The position numbers and the translations under genes were made by a program. DNA of 64,000 nt from Streptococcus mitis (GTDB lineage: Bacteria > Bacillota > Bacilli > Lactobacillales > Streptococcaceae). The stretch covers positions 87,265-151,264 of the forward strand of contig NZ_SWFJ01000005.1 in the NCBI RefSeq assembly GCF_005144795.1. Direction: 5' to 3'. Below are positions 9,261 through 19,925 of the stretch, one piece after another. Under the pieces are notes generated by a model. The model was given only the letters and a program-made list of their open reading frames with translations. It made no database searches and was not told the DNA's origin. Every line of letters starts with the position of its first letter. Within the stretch, counting starts at the first letter, position 1.

Positions 9261-10979
9261 TTATTTTACAAAAGCATTGATTTCTGCTTCGATATTAGCA
9301 ATCTTAGCTTGTGATTCTTCGTTAGTTTCACCTACAACTGCAATGTAGAACTTGATTTTTGGTTCTGTACCTGAAGGGCGAACAGCAATCCATGATCCAT
9401 CAGCAAGTGTGTATTTCAACACATCACTTGGAGGAGTTGTCAAGTTTGTAACAGTACCGTCAGCAGCAGTAGCAGTTTGAGCTTTAAAGTCTTCTACGAC
9501 AGTGATAGCTGTTGCGTTCCATTCTTTTGGAGCATTATTGCGGAATTTAGCCATAATCGCTTTGATTTGTTCTGCACCATCGACGCCAGAAAGGGTAACA
9601 GAGATAGTCTTTTCTGCGTAGTAGCCATATTCTTTATAGATTTCTTCGATACCGTCAGCAAGGGTCAAACCACGTGAACGGTAGTAGGCAGCAAGTTCAG
9701 CAACGACTAGAACGGCTTGGATAGCATCTTTATCACGTACGAATGGTTTAATCAAGTAACCGAAGCTTTCTTCAAATCCCATCATGTATGTGTGATTGTG
9801 TTTTTCTTCGAACTCTTGGATTTTTTCAGCGATAAATTTGAAACCTGTCAAAACATTGAACATAGTTGCGCCGTAGCTTTCAGCAATCTTCGTTACCAAG
9901 TCAGTTGATACGATAGATTTGCAAAGGGCTGCATTTTCAGGAAGAGTTCCAGCATTTTTATGGGCTTCCAAGATGTATTTAGCCATGATAGCACCGATTT
10001 GGTTACCTGATAGGTTAAGGTAGCTACCATCTTTTTGAAGAACTTCAACACCAACACGGTCAGCGTCAGGGTCAGTTGCCACAAGAACATCTGCACCAAC
10101 TTGACGACCAAGTTCTTCAGCAAGAGCAAAGGCTGCTTGGCTTTCTGGGTTTGGAGATTTTACAGTTGAGAAGTCTGGGTCGGCAGTTGCTTGCGCTTCA
10201 ACGACTTGAACAGAATCAAATCCTGCTTGGGCAAGGGCACGACGAGCTAACATTTCACCAGTACCATGAAGTGGTGTATAGACAATCTTCATGTCTTTAC
10301 CAAATTCTTCAATCAAGGATGGGTTGATGTTAACGTCCTTGACTTCTTTGAGGTATTCCACATCGACAGCTTCGCCGATAACTTCAATCAAGCCAGAAGC
10401 TTTTTCAGCTTCCACATCAGCAACTTCAACTGCAAATGGATTTTCGATTGCACGGATATAAGTAGTCAAAGCGTCCGCGTCGTGTGGAGGCATTTGTCCA
10501 CCGTCTTCACCGTAAACCTTGTAACCGTTAAATGGAGCAGGATTGTGGCTGGCTGTGACCATGATACCTGCGAAACAGTTGAGATGACGAACTGCAAATG
10601 ATAGTTCTGGAGTTGGACGGAGGCTTTCAAATACGTAAGATTTGATGCCGTGTTTAGCAAGAACTGCCGCAGACTCAAAGGCAAACTCAGGTGAGAAGTG
10701 ACGGCTATCGTAGGCAATTGCCACACCACGTTCTTTTTCATTTCCACCTTTTGACTCGATCAAACGAGCCAATCCTTCAGTAGCTTGGCGAACAACGTAG
10801 ATGTTGATACGGTTTGTCCCAGCACCAATCAAGCCACGCATACCTGCAGTACCAAATTCAAGGTTTGTATAGAAGGCATCTTCCTTCGTTTTTTCATCCA
10901 TATTTTCCAAATCTTGACGAAGGTAGTCAGGAAGCTCCGCAAAATCAACCCATTTCTGGTAATTTTCTTGGTAAGACAT
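9261..10979 (-). CDS. pgm: Phosphoglucomutase (alpha-D-phosphohexomutase family)
   Basis: Interconverts glucose-6-phosphate and glucose-1-phosphate, supplying UDP-glucose for capsule, teichoic acid and glycolipid synthesis and glucose-1-phosphate for glycogen. The phosphoserine loop VTASHNPAPFNGYK has its Ser at residue 144, the metal loop is DPDADRVG, and the phosphate-binding loop near the C-terminus is RPSGTEPKIKFY. I start at the second ATG (MSYQENYQKW, 572 residues), not at 10985, because AGGAGA is correctly spaced from 10979. Transcribed alone on the minus strand between a good promoter and a terminator. Confidence 0.95.
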   Translation of the reverse strand: MSYQENYQKWVDFAELPDYLRQDLENMDEKTKEDAFYTNLEFGTAGMRGLIGAGTNRINIYVVRQATEGLARLIESKGGNEKERGVAIAYDSRHFSPEFAFESAAVLAKHGIKSYVFESLRPTPELSFAVRHLNCFAGIMVTASHNPAPFNGYKVYGEDGGQMPPHDADALTTYIRAIENPFAVEVADVEAEKASGLIEVIGEAVDVEYLKEVKDVNINPSLIEEFGKDMKIVYTPLHGTGEMLARRALAQAGFDSVQVVEAQATADPDFSTVKSPNPESQAAFALAEELGRQVGADVLVATDPDADRVGVEVLQKDGSYLNLSGNQIGAIMAKYILEAHKNAGTLPENAALCKSIVSTDLVTKIAESYGATMFNVLTGFKFIAEKIQEFEEKHNHTYMMGFEESFGYLIKPFVRDKDAIQAVLVVAELAAYYRSRGLTLADGIEEIYKEYGYYAEKTISVTLSGVDGAEQIKAIMAKFRNNAPKEWNATAITVVEDFKAQTATAADGTVTNLTTPPSDVLKYTLADGSWIAVRPSGTEPKIKFYIAVVGETNEESQAKIANIEAEINAFVK

Positions 10980-11017
10980 TAACATTCTCCTTTTTGTAAA
11001 TTGTTTTAACCGTTCAC

Positions 11018-11046
11018 ATTATAGCACTTTTTAGCATTTTAGTAAA
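11018..11046 (-). promoter_or_regulatory. Promoter of pgm
   Basis: Minus strand TTTACT, a 17-base spacer and TATAAT, the latter extended by TGC. This is a strong sigma-A promoter about 30-40 bases before the pgm start. Confidence 0.8.
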
Positions 11047-11097
11047 ACGGCAGCATAAATTTCATAAAAGTGGTGTTATATGCTGGTTTATCAAGTC

Positions 11098-11126
11098 TTG
11101 AATGCCTTAGGGAAACATGCTATACT
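11098..11126 (+). promoter_or_regulatory. Promoter of the ABC-F gene, placed for a leaderless mRNA
   Basis: TTGAAT, a 17-base spacer and TATACT. The -10 ends at 11126 and the ATG is at 11133, so the predicted +1 coincides with the start codon. No ribosome-binding sequence fits in the six intervening bases. Confidence 0.7.
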
Positions 11127-11132
11127 GTTTGT

Positions 11133-13034
11133 ATGATTATTTTACAAGCTAATAAAATTGAACGTTCTTTTGCAGGAGAGGTTCTTTTTGATAATATCAA
11201 CCTGCAGGTTGATGAACGAGATCGGATTGCCCTTGTTGGGAAAAATGGTGCAGGTAAGTCTACTCTTTTGAAGATTTTGGTTGGAGAAGAGGAGCCAACT
11301 AGTGGAGAAATCAATAAGAAAAAAGATATTTCTCTGTCTTACCTAGCCCAAGATAGCCGTTTTGAGTCTGAAAATACCATCTACGACGAGATGCTTCATG
11401 TCTTTGATGACTTGCGTCGAACGGAGAAACAACTTCGTCAGATGGAGTTGGAGATGGGTGAAAAGTCTGGTGAGGATTTGGATAAGCTGATGTCAGATTA
11501 CGACCGCTTATCTGAGAATTTTCGTCAGGCAGGTGGCTTTACCTATGAAGCTGATATTCGAGCGATTTTGAATGGATTCAAGTTTGACGAATCTATGTGG
11601 CAGATGAAAATTGCAGATCTTTCTGGTGGTCAAAATACTCGCTTGGCTCTAGCCAAAATGCTCCTTGAAAAACCTAATCTCTTGGTCTTGGACGAGCCAA
11701 CCAACCACTTGGATATTGAAACTATTGCTTGGCTAGAGCATTACTTGATAAATTATAGCGGTGCTCTCATTATTGTCAGCCACGACCGTTATTTCTTAGA
11801 CAAGGTTGCGACAATTACGCTAGATTTGACCAAGCATTCCTTGGATCGTTATGTGGGCAATTACTCTCGTTTTGTCGAGTTGAAGGAGCAAAAACTAGCA
11901 ACTGAGGCAAAAAACTATGAAAAGCAACAGAAGGAAATTGCTGCTCTGGAAGACTTTGTCAATCGCAATCTAGTCCGAGCTTCAACGACCAAACGTGCCC
12001 AATCTCGTCGTAAACAACTAGAAAAAATGAACCGCTTAGACAAGCCTGAAGCTGGTAAGAAATCAGCCAATATGACCTTCCAGTCTGAGAAAACCTCGGG
12101 TAATGTTGTTCTGACTGTTGAAAATGCGGCTATTGGCTATGATGGGGAAGTATTGTCAGAGCCTATTAACCTAGACCTTCGTAAGATGAATGCTATTGCC
12201 ATCGTTGGTCCCAATGGTATTGGCAAGTCAACCTTTATCAAATCAATCGTGGATCAGATTCCTTTTATCAAGGGTGAAAAGCGCTTTGGGGCTAATGTTG
12301 AGGTTGGTTACTATGACCAAAGCCAAAGCAAGCTGACACCAAGTAATACTGTATTGGATGAACTCTGGAATGATTTTAAACTGACACCAGAAGTTGAAAT
12401 CCGCAACCGTCTAGGTGCCTTCCTTTTCTCAGGAGATGATGTTAAAAAATCAGTCGGTATGCTGTCAGGTGGCGAAAAAGCTCGTTTGCTTTTAGCTAAA
12501 TTGTCTATGGAAAACAATAACTTCTTGATTCTGGATGAGCCAACCAACCACTTGGATATTGATAGCAAGGAAGTGCTAGAAAATGCCTTGATTGACTTTG
12601 ATGGAACCTTGCTTTTTGTCAGCCACGACCGTTACTTTATCAATCGTGTGGCAACTCATGTATTGGAATTGTCTGAGAATGGCTCGACTCTTTACTTGGG
12701 TGATTACGACTACTATGTCGAGAAGAAAGCAGAAGTAGAAATGAGTCAGACTGAGGAAGCTTCAACTAGCAATCAAGCAAAGGAAGCAAGTCCAGTCAAT
12801 GACTATCAGGCTCAGAAAGAAAGTCAAAAAGAAGTTCGCAAACTCATGCGACAAATCGAAACTCTAGAAGCTGAAATTGAAGAACTAGAAAGTCAAAGCC
12901 AAGCCATTTCTGAACAAATGTTGGAAACCAACGAAGCAGGTAAACTCATGGAATTACAGGCTGAGCTGGACAAAATCAGCCATCGTCAGGAAGAAGCTAT
13001 GCTTGAATGGGAAGAATTATCAGAGCAGGTGTAA
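11133..13034 (+). CDS. ABC-F family ATPase (Uup/YdiF-like, ribosome-associated)
   Basis: A 633-residue soluble protein with two ABC nucleotide-binding domains and no membrane segment. Walker A motifs are GKNGAGKST and GPNGIGKST, the signatures LSGGQNTRLALAK and LSGGEKARLLLAK, and the Walker B/switch regions VLDEPTNHLDIETIAW and ILDEPTNHLDIDSKEV. The inter-domain linker is the charged helical P-site tRNA-interaction region (about 250-320). The C-terminus is a long coiled coil (about 560-630) as in Uup. Members rescue or tune stalled ribosomes, and some give antibiotic resistance. Nothing here points to a resistance subtype. An upstream in-frame ATG at 11070 lies before the promoter and is not used. 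Confidence 0.92.
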   Translation: MIILQANKIERSFAGEVLFDNINLQVDERDRIALVGKNGAGKSTLLKILVGEEEPTSGEINKKKDISLSYLAQDSRFESENTIYDEMLHVFDDLRRTEKQLRQMELEMGEKSGEDLDKLMSDYDRLSENFRQAGGFTYEADIRAILNGFKFDESMWQMKIADLSGGQNTRLALAKMLLEKPNLLVLDEPTNHLDIETIAWLEHYLINYSGALIIVSHDRYFLDKVATITLDLTKHSLDRYVGNYSRFVELKEQKLATEAKNYEKQQKEIAALEDFVNRNLVRASTTKRAQSRRKQLEKMNRLDKPEAGKKSANMTFQSEKTSGNVVLTVENAAIGYDGEVLSEPINLDLRKMNAIAIVGPNGIGKSTFIKSIVDQIPFIKGEKRFGANVEVGYYDQSQSKLTPSNTVLDELWNDFKLTPEVEIRNRLGAFLFSGDDVKKSVGMLSGGEKARLLLAKLSMENNNFLILDEPTNHLDIDSKEVLENALIDFDGTLLFVSHDRYFINRVATHVLELSENGSTLYLGDYDYYVEKKAEVEMSQTEEASTSNQAKEASPVNDYQAQKESQKEVRKLMRQIETLEAEIEELESQSQAISEQMLETNEAGKLMELQAELDKISHRQEEAMLEWEELSEQV

Positions 13035-13036
13035 AG

Positions 13037-13900
13037 ATGGAACATCTTGGAAAAGTATTTCGTGAATTTCGAACAAGTGGAAATTATTCTTTAAAGGAAG
13101 CGGCAGGGGAGTCCTGTTCAACTTCCCAGTTATCTCGCTTTGAGCTTGGGGAGTCTGACCTAGCAGTCTCACGTTTCTTTGAGATTTTGGATAACATTCA
13201 TGTTACAATCGAAAATTTCATGGACAAGGCAAGGAATTTTCATAATCATGAACATGTTGCCATGATGGGACAAATTGTGCCTCTTTACTATTCAAATGAT
13301 ATTGCAGGTTTTCAAAAGCTTCAAAGGGAACAACTTGAAAAAGCTAAGAGTTCGACGACTCCCCTTTATTTTGAGCTGAATTGGATTTTGTTACAAGGTC
13401 TGATTTGTCAAAGAGATTCGAGTTATGAGATGAAACAGGATGATTTGGATAAGGTAGCAGATTATCTCTTCAAAACAGAAGAATGGACCATGTATGAGTT
13501 GATTCTTTTCGGGAACCTCTATAGTTTCTACGATGTGGACTATGTCACTCGGATTGGTAGAGAAGTTATGGAGAGGGAGGAATTTTACCAAGAGATTGGT
13601 CGCCATAAGAGATTGGTGTTGATTTTGGCCCTCAATTGTTATCAACATTGTTTAGAGCATCTTTCTTTTGATAATGCTAGTTATTTCGAGGCTTATATAG
13701 AGAAGATTATTGGTAAAGGGATCAAACTGTATGAGCGTAATATTTTCCATTATCTAAAAGGATTTTCCTTGTACCAAAAAGGACAGTGTAAAGAAGGGTG
13801 TAAGCAGATGCAAGAAGCCATGCATATTTTTGACCTACTAGGTCTTCCAGAGCAAGTAGCCTACTATCAGGAACACTACGAGAAATTTGTCAAAGATTAG
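13037..13900 (+). CDS. Rgg-family transcriptional regulator
   Basis: A 287-residue regulator of the Rgg/GadR/MutR group. It has an N-terminal XRE helix-turn-helix (about residues 5-62, with SCSTSQLSRFELGESDLAVSRFF) and an all-helical Rgg C-terminal half that in relatives binds short peptides. The ATG follows the ABC-F stop by 2 bases, so it is probably translated from the same mRNA. No short hydrophobic peptide gene was found beside it. The next gene is an MFS exporter whose promoter carries a perfect inverted repeat, a likely target. Confidence 0.88.
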   Translation: MEHLGKVFREFRTSGNYSLKEAAGESCSTSQLSRFELGESDLAVSRFFEILDNIHVTIENFMDKARNFHNHEHVAMMGQIVPLYYSNDIAGFQKLQREQLEKAKSSTTPLYFELNWILLQGLICQRDSSYEMKQDDLDKVADYLFKTEEWTMYELILFGNLYSFYDVDYVTRIGREVMEREEFYQEIGRHKRLVLILALNCYQHCLEHLSFDNASYFEAYIEKIIGKGIKLYERNIFHYLKGFSLYQKGQCKEGCKQMQEAMHIFDLLGLPEQVAYYQEHYEKFVKD

Positions 13901-13920
13901 TTTTCCCAAATAAGGGAAAA
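13901..13920 (+). promoter_or_regulatory. Perfect inverted repeat upstream of the MFS gene (possible Rgg operator)
   Basis: TTTTCCC-N6-GGGAAAA starts directly after the rgg stop codon and lies just upstream of the -35 position of the MFS promoter. It has no T tract after it, so it does not look like a terminator. Confidence 0.5.
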
Positions 13921-13945
13921 AATAAAAAGCTCCTTTCAGTTTTGA

Positions 13946-13951
13946 TACAAT
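13946..13951 (+). promoter_or_regulatory. -10 element of the MFS transporter gene
   Basis: TACAAT, 28 bases before the ATG at 13980. The -35 region is poor (TAAAAA), which would suit an activated promoter. GAGAGGAG is the ribosome site. Confidence 0.5.
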
Positions 13952-13979
13952 AGTTTCAAAATTTGAGAGGAGTTTTTAT

Positions 13980-15158
13980 ATGAATCGCTATGCAGTACAG
14001 TTGATTAGCCGCGGAGCTGTTAACAAGATAGGGAATATGCTCTATGATTATGGAAATAGTGTCTGGTTGGCGTCCATGGGTACTATCGGGCAGACTGTTT
14101 TAGGAATGTATCAGATTTCTGAACTCGTCACATCTATTCTCGTCAATCCTTTTGGTGGAGTTATTTCAGACCGTTTTTCTCGTCGTAGGATTTTAATGGC
14201 GACAGACCTTGTTTGTGGGATTCTTTGTCTGGCTATTTCTTTCATAAGGAATGACAGCTGGATGATTGGGGCTTTGATTTTTGCCAATATTGTTCAGGCG
14301 GTTGCATTTGCATTTTCTCGTACAGCCAATAAAGCCATTATAACTGAGGTTGTTGAGAAAGACGAGATTGTGACCTACAATGCTCGCTTAGAGTTAGCCT
14401 TGCAGGTTGTAGCTGTAAGTTCTCCTGTACTTTCCTTCCTTGTTTTACAATTTGCCAGTCTCCATACGACGCTTGTTTTAGATGCCATTAGTTTTTTCAT
14501 CGCATTTACCTTGGTAGCTTTTCTCCCTAAAAAAGAGACTCAGGAACAAGAGAAAAAGACTTTCAGCTGGAAAGCCATTTTTGCTGATATGAAAGATGGA
14601 CTTGCCTATATTTGGAGCCAGAAAGAAATCTTTTTCCTTTTGTTAGTAGCTTCCAGTGTTAATTTCTTTTTTGCCGCTTTTGAATTTCTCCTCCCCTTTT
14701 CAAATAGGCTTTACGGAGTAGAAGGAGCCTATGCAAGTATTTTAACTATGGGGGCTATTGGTTCCATCATTGGGGCTCTTCTAGCTAGTAAAATTAAAGC
14801 TAATGTTTATAATCTTTTGATTTTACTGGCTTTGACAGGTGTCGGAGTTCTTATGATGGGATTACCACTTCCAAATTTGCTTTCCTTTTCTGGAAATTTA
14901 GTTTGTGAATTGTTTATGACAATTTTTAATATTCACTTTTTTACTCAGGTGCAAACCAAGGTTGAGGGGGAATATTTGGGGAGAGTATTAAGCACAATTT
15001 TTACCTTAGCCATTCTATTTATGCCTATTGCCAAAGGTTTTATGACAGTGCTACCAAGTGTACATCTCTTTTCTTTCTTGATAATTGGAAGCGGGGTTAT
15101 CATCCTGTCTTGTCTATCCCTCGTGTATGTGCGAACTCATTTTGAAAAAGAGACATAA
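13980..15158 (+). CDS. MFS-family efflux transporter
   Basis: A 392-residue membrane protein with about 12 hydrophobic segments and the MFS loop 2-3 motif GGVISDRFSRRRILMATD. It is similar to macrolide/multidrug-type exporters of Firmicutes (MefA-like group), but the substrate cannot be assigned. It starts 79 bases after rgg, and the inverted repeat in the gap makes local Rgg control likely. A hairpin ends the gene. Confidence 0.88.
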   Translation: MNRYAVQLISRGAVNKIGNMLYDYGNSVWLASMGTIGQTVLGMYQISELVTSILVNPFGGVISDRFSRRRILMATDLVCGILCLAISFIRNDSWMIGALIFANIVQAVAFAFSRTANKAIITEVVEKDEIVTYNARLELALQVVAVSSPVLSFLVLQFASLHTTLVLDAISFFIAFTLVAFLPKKETQEQEKKTFSWKAIFADMKDGLAYIWSQKEIFFLLLVASSVNFFFAAFEFLLPFSNRLYGVEGAYASILTMGAIGSIIGALLASKIKANVYNLLILLALTGVGVLMMGLPLPNLLSFSGNLVCELFMTIFNIHFFTQVQTKVEGEYLGRVLSTIFTLAILFMPIAKGFMTVLPSVHLFSFLIIGSGVIILSCLSLVYVRTHFEKET

Positions 15159-15203
15159 GTTTGCTTGTACTTCAAAAATAATTCCAATCTGAGTGTTTTT
15201 TCC

Positions 15204-15235
15204 GCCCTTCTCGTTTGTGAGGAGGGCTTACTTTG
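15204..15235 (+). terminator. Probable terminator after the MFS gene
   Basis: GCCCTTCTC / GAGGAGGGC stem with one G-U pair, followed by TTACTTT. The T tract is interrupted, so termination may be partial. The ligA promoter begins immediately after it. Confidence 0.65.
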
Positions 15236-17209
<1,974 letters not shown>

Positions 17210-17326
17210 TGAACGTTTAAAAACAGAGTTTAGACAGTATAACTAGTTTGTTAATCGGGACAAAATCGGTCAAGAATTTATTAGTAAAATAGAAACAAAT
17301 CAAGAAGTAAAGAGGAAAAATAAAAA

Positions 17327-19606
17327 ATGTTTAACTACCCTATGCGCATTCATTACCATCGTAAGAATGGAGAATACGATACTTGCTCTTTTGTAAAAAG
17401 TCAGGATCAACGAATTGATTTGCTGACCTACAAAGAAGATTATTTTGGCGCCTTATTTAGTTTTGAACACCCAAGTGCTCATGCCCTAGAAAGCTTGAAT
17501 TTTGTGGTTCATACAGGCCAAACTAGTAAAGAGTATGCTATCCGTTTTAATCACTATCCTCTTTTAACAGAAGTCTGGATTTTGGAAGGGGATGATAGGA
17601 TTTATTATTCTGAAAATCCTGCTATTGCCAGTCCTTTCTATAAGAATCAAAATCCTTTTGCCTTTGACAAGGCTATCAATAGTGCTAGTTTCGACCACCA
17701 CTGGGGGTACCAAGGTGAATTGGGTTGCCGTGTAGAGGATAATCAGGCTCATTTTGCCCTTTGGGCTCCTACAGCTACAGAAGTACAGGTTGTCGTTTAT
17801 GAATCAGCTGCTAATGATGCTCCTGTTTGGAAAACATTTGATATGGAAAGAGGCAATAGCTACTCCTATAATCATAAGGACAATACAATCGGTGTCTGGA
17901 GTTTGGATGTTGAGGAAGATTTGACTGGTAAGGCTTATCAGTATCAAGTTCAATTCCCTCACCACCAAACACTGACACGAGACCCATACACAATTGCGAC
18001 CAGTCCCGATGGCAAACGATCAGCTATCCTGAGCCATGAAGAAAAGCAAGTTGCAAACTTCGAGGTCAAGCACGGTTCAGAGGCTACTTGGCGCTTGACA
18101 AATCCATGTAAGGCAGTTATTTGTGAAATGCACATTCGTGATTTGACCAAATCATCGACCTCAGGTGTGGATGAACATCTTCGAGGAACTTTCTTGGGTG
18201 CTGCTCAGACTGGAACGGTTAACCAGTACGGTCAGTCAACTGCTTTTGATTACATCAAGAAGATAGGCTACAATTATGTTCAATTGCAACCAATTGCAGA
18301 CCGTCACAAAGAATATGATGCGGATGGGAATGTAACCTACAACTGGGGTTATGATCCACAAAACTATAATGCACCAGAAACGAGCCTTTCAACCAATCCA
18401 GATGATCCAGCTCAGGTTATTCGTGATTTGAAGACCATGGTTCAAGCTTATCATGATGCGGGTATTGGTGTCATTATGGATGTGGTCTATAATCATACCT
18501 TCTCAGTAGTTGATGCACCTTTCCAAACAACTGTCCCTGATTATTATTATCGTATGAATCCAGACGGTACCTTCCAGAATGGAACGGGTGTTGGAAATGA
18601 AACAGCCAGTGAACACGAAATGTTCCGCAAGTACATGATTGATTCTCTCCTATACTGGGTGCAGGAATACAATATTGACGGCTTCCGTTTTGACTTAATG
18701 GGGATTCATGATGTCAAGACCATGCAGATGATTCGTCAGAGCTTGGATGAAATTGATCCTAACATTATCCTCTATGGAGAAGGCTGGGATATGGGAACAG
18801 GTCTTGCGCCTTATGATAAGGCTAAGAAGGACAATGCCTACCAGATGCCAAACATTGGTTTCTTTAATGACAATCAGCGTGATGCTGTCAAAGGTGGAGA
18901 AGTTTATGGTACTATCAAGTCAGGTTTTGTTAGTGGTGCTGCGACAGAGCCAATTCTTGCCAAAGCAATCCTAGGCAGTCGTGAATTAGGAACCTATACA
19001 CATCCAAACCAAGTGCTCAACTACGTGGAGGCCCATGACAATTACAATCTTCACGATTTGTTGGCAACCCTACATCCAGACCAAAGTTCAGAGCAAATCA
19101 TGCGTAAGGTCGAAACTGCCACAGCTATGAATCTACTCATGCAAGGGATGGCCTTTATGGAAATCGGTCAAGAATTTGGTCGTACCAAACTGGTTGCGAC
19201 TGGTGAAAATGGTGAGCTGACACATGATGATAGAGAACGTGCTATGAATAGCTATAATGCTCCTGACAGCGTCAATCAAGTGAACTGGGACTTGATTAAT
19301 GAGCGTCAAGATAGTATTGCGTTTATCCGTCAGATGATTCGATTGAAGACAGAAAGCAGTGCCTTTTCTTATCCAACTTATGATGAGATTTACCATCATG
19401 TTTTTGTTCATTCAGCCAACGAACATAGTGGTTGGATTGTCTATGAGATTCAAGGGGAAGAACATTTACTGGTTGTATTTAATGCTAAAGGACAAGACTT
19501 CCAGTTTGAAAATGCTGGAAATCTAGAATTATTGGTGACCAATAGCCATTTAAGTGATAAAGACATGGTTGGTGGCGTCAGTGCCAGCGTCTTTAAAGTT
19601 TTGTAG
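17327..19606 (+). CDS. pulA: Type I pullulanase (GH13, intracellular)
   Basis: Debranches alpha-1,6 links in pullulan and limit dextrins. The 759 residues lack a signal peptide and LPXTG anchor, so this is the cytosolic enzyme, distinct from the surface pullulanase SpuA. An N-terminal beta domain and a CBM48 (VEDNQAHFALWAPTATEVQV) precede the catalytic barrel. GH13 regions are DVVYNHT, GFRFDLMGI (nucleophile Asp), YGEGW (acid/base Glu) and VEAHDN. YNWGYDPQNY is the type I signature. It precedes the glycogen operon, so it probably trims imported or stored glucans. A TAAAAT at 17285-17290 may be its -10. Confidence 0.94.
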   Translation: MFNYPMRIHYHRKNGEYDTCSFVKSQDQRIDLLTYKEDYFGALFSFEHPSAHALESLNFVVHTGQTSKEYAIRFNHYPLLTEVWILEGDDRIYYSENPAIASPFYKNQNPFAFDKAINSASFDHHWGYQGELGCRVEDNQAHFALWAPTATEVQVVVYESAANDAPVWKTFDMERGNSYSYNHKDNTIGVWSLDVEEDLTGKAYQYQVQFPHHQTLTRDPYTIATSPDGKRSAILSHEEKQVANFEVKHGSEATWRLTNPCKAVICEMHIRDLTKSSTSGVDEHLRGTFLGAAQTGTVNQYGQSTAFDYIKKIGYNYVQLQPIADRHKEYDADGNVTYNWGYDPQNYNAPETSLSTNPDDPAQVIRDLKTMVQAYHDAGIGVIMDVVYNHTFSVVDAPFQTTVPDYYYRMNPDGTFQNGTGVGNETASEHEMFRKYMIDSLLYWVQEYNIDGFRFDLMGIHDVKTMQMIRQSLDEIDPNIILYGEGWDMGTGLAPYDKAKKDNAYQMPNIGFFNDNQRDAVKGGEVYGTIKSGFVSGAATEPILAKAILGSRELGTYTHPNQVLNYVEAHDNYNLHDLLATLHPDQSSEQIMRKVETATAMNLLMQGMAFMEIGQEFGRTKLVATGENGELTHDDRERAMNSYNAPDSVNQVNWDLINERQDSIAFIRQMIRLKTESSAFSYPTYDEIYHHVFVHSANEHSGWIVYEIQGEEHLLVVFNAKGQDFQFENAGNLELLVTNSHLSDKDMVGGVSASVFKVL

Positions 19607-19655
19607 AATAGAATTACAATTTAAATTCATTTGCAGTACTTTATCTCTTAAAAAC

Positions 19656-19692
19656 AATAAAATCAGGAAATTCATTTCCTGGTTTATTTTTT
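19656..19692 (+). terminator. Terminator of pulA
   Basis: TCAGGAAAT / ATTTCCTG stem with flanking A and T tracts ending in TTTATTTTTTT. It lies in the 319-base pulA-glgB gap. The rest of that gap (19693-19859) is AT-rich with no gene seen. Confidence 0.85.
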
Positions 19693-19859
19693 TACTTAAA
19701 ATTATTTTTTTGTTAGTAAAATAACGAACTTTATGATGGTATTGTAAAAAAACATTTCGTTTTCAAAGCGTTTCTGAAAATTTCTTGATTTACAAGTGAA
19801 CACATCAGTGAATTTGTTGAAGACTTTCAAAAGAATTTTTAGCAAATTCCGTAATTTAC

Positions 19860-19888
19860 TTGAATCTTCCCTAAAAAGGTAGTATAAT
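19860..19888 (+). promoter_or_regulatory. Promoter of glgBCDA
   Basis: TTGAAT, a 17-base spacer and TATAAT at 19883-19888, with predicted +1 near 19895. The glgB ATG follows at 19926 behind CAGGAGGG. Confidence 0.8.
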
Positions 19889-19895
19889 AAATCTA

Positions 19896-19911
19896 TAGAA
19901 AACGCTTACAG
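19896..19911 (+). promoter_or_regulatory. cre-like site (CcpA) at the glg transcription start
   Basis: TAGAAAACGCTTACAG contains the cre core GAAAACGCTTACA, with two mismatches to WTGNAANCGNWNNCAW. It sits at the predicted +1, a position where CcpA represses. This suggests glycogen synthesis is under carbon catabolite control. Confidence 0.65.
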
Positions 19912-19925
19912 AAACAGGAGGGTGT

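Noticed and set aside
11070..11132. In-frame upstream extension of the ABC-F gene
   Set aside because: It would place the start codon upstream of the promoter, and the extension does not look like ABC-F sequence.
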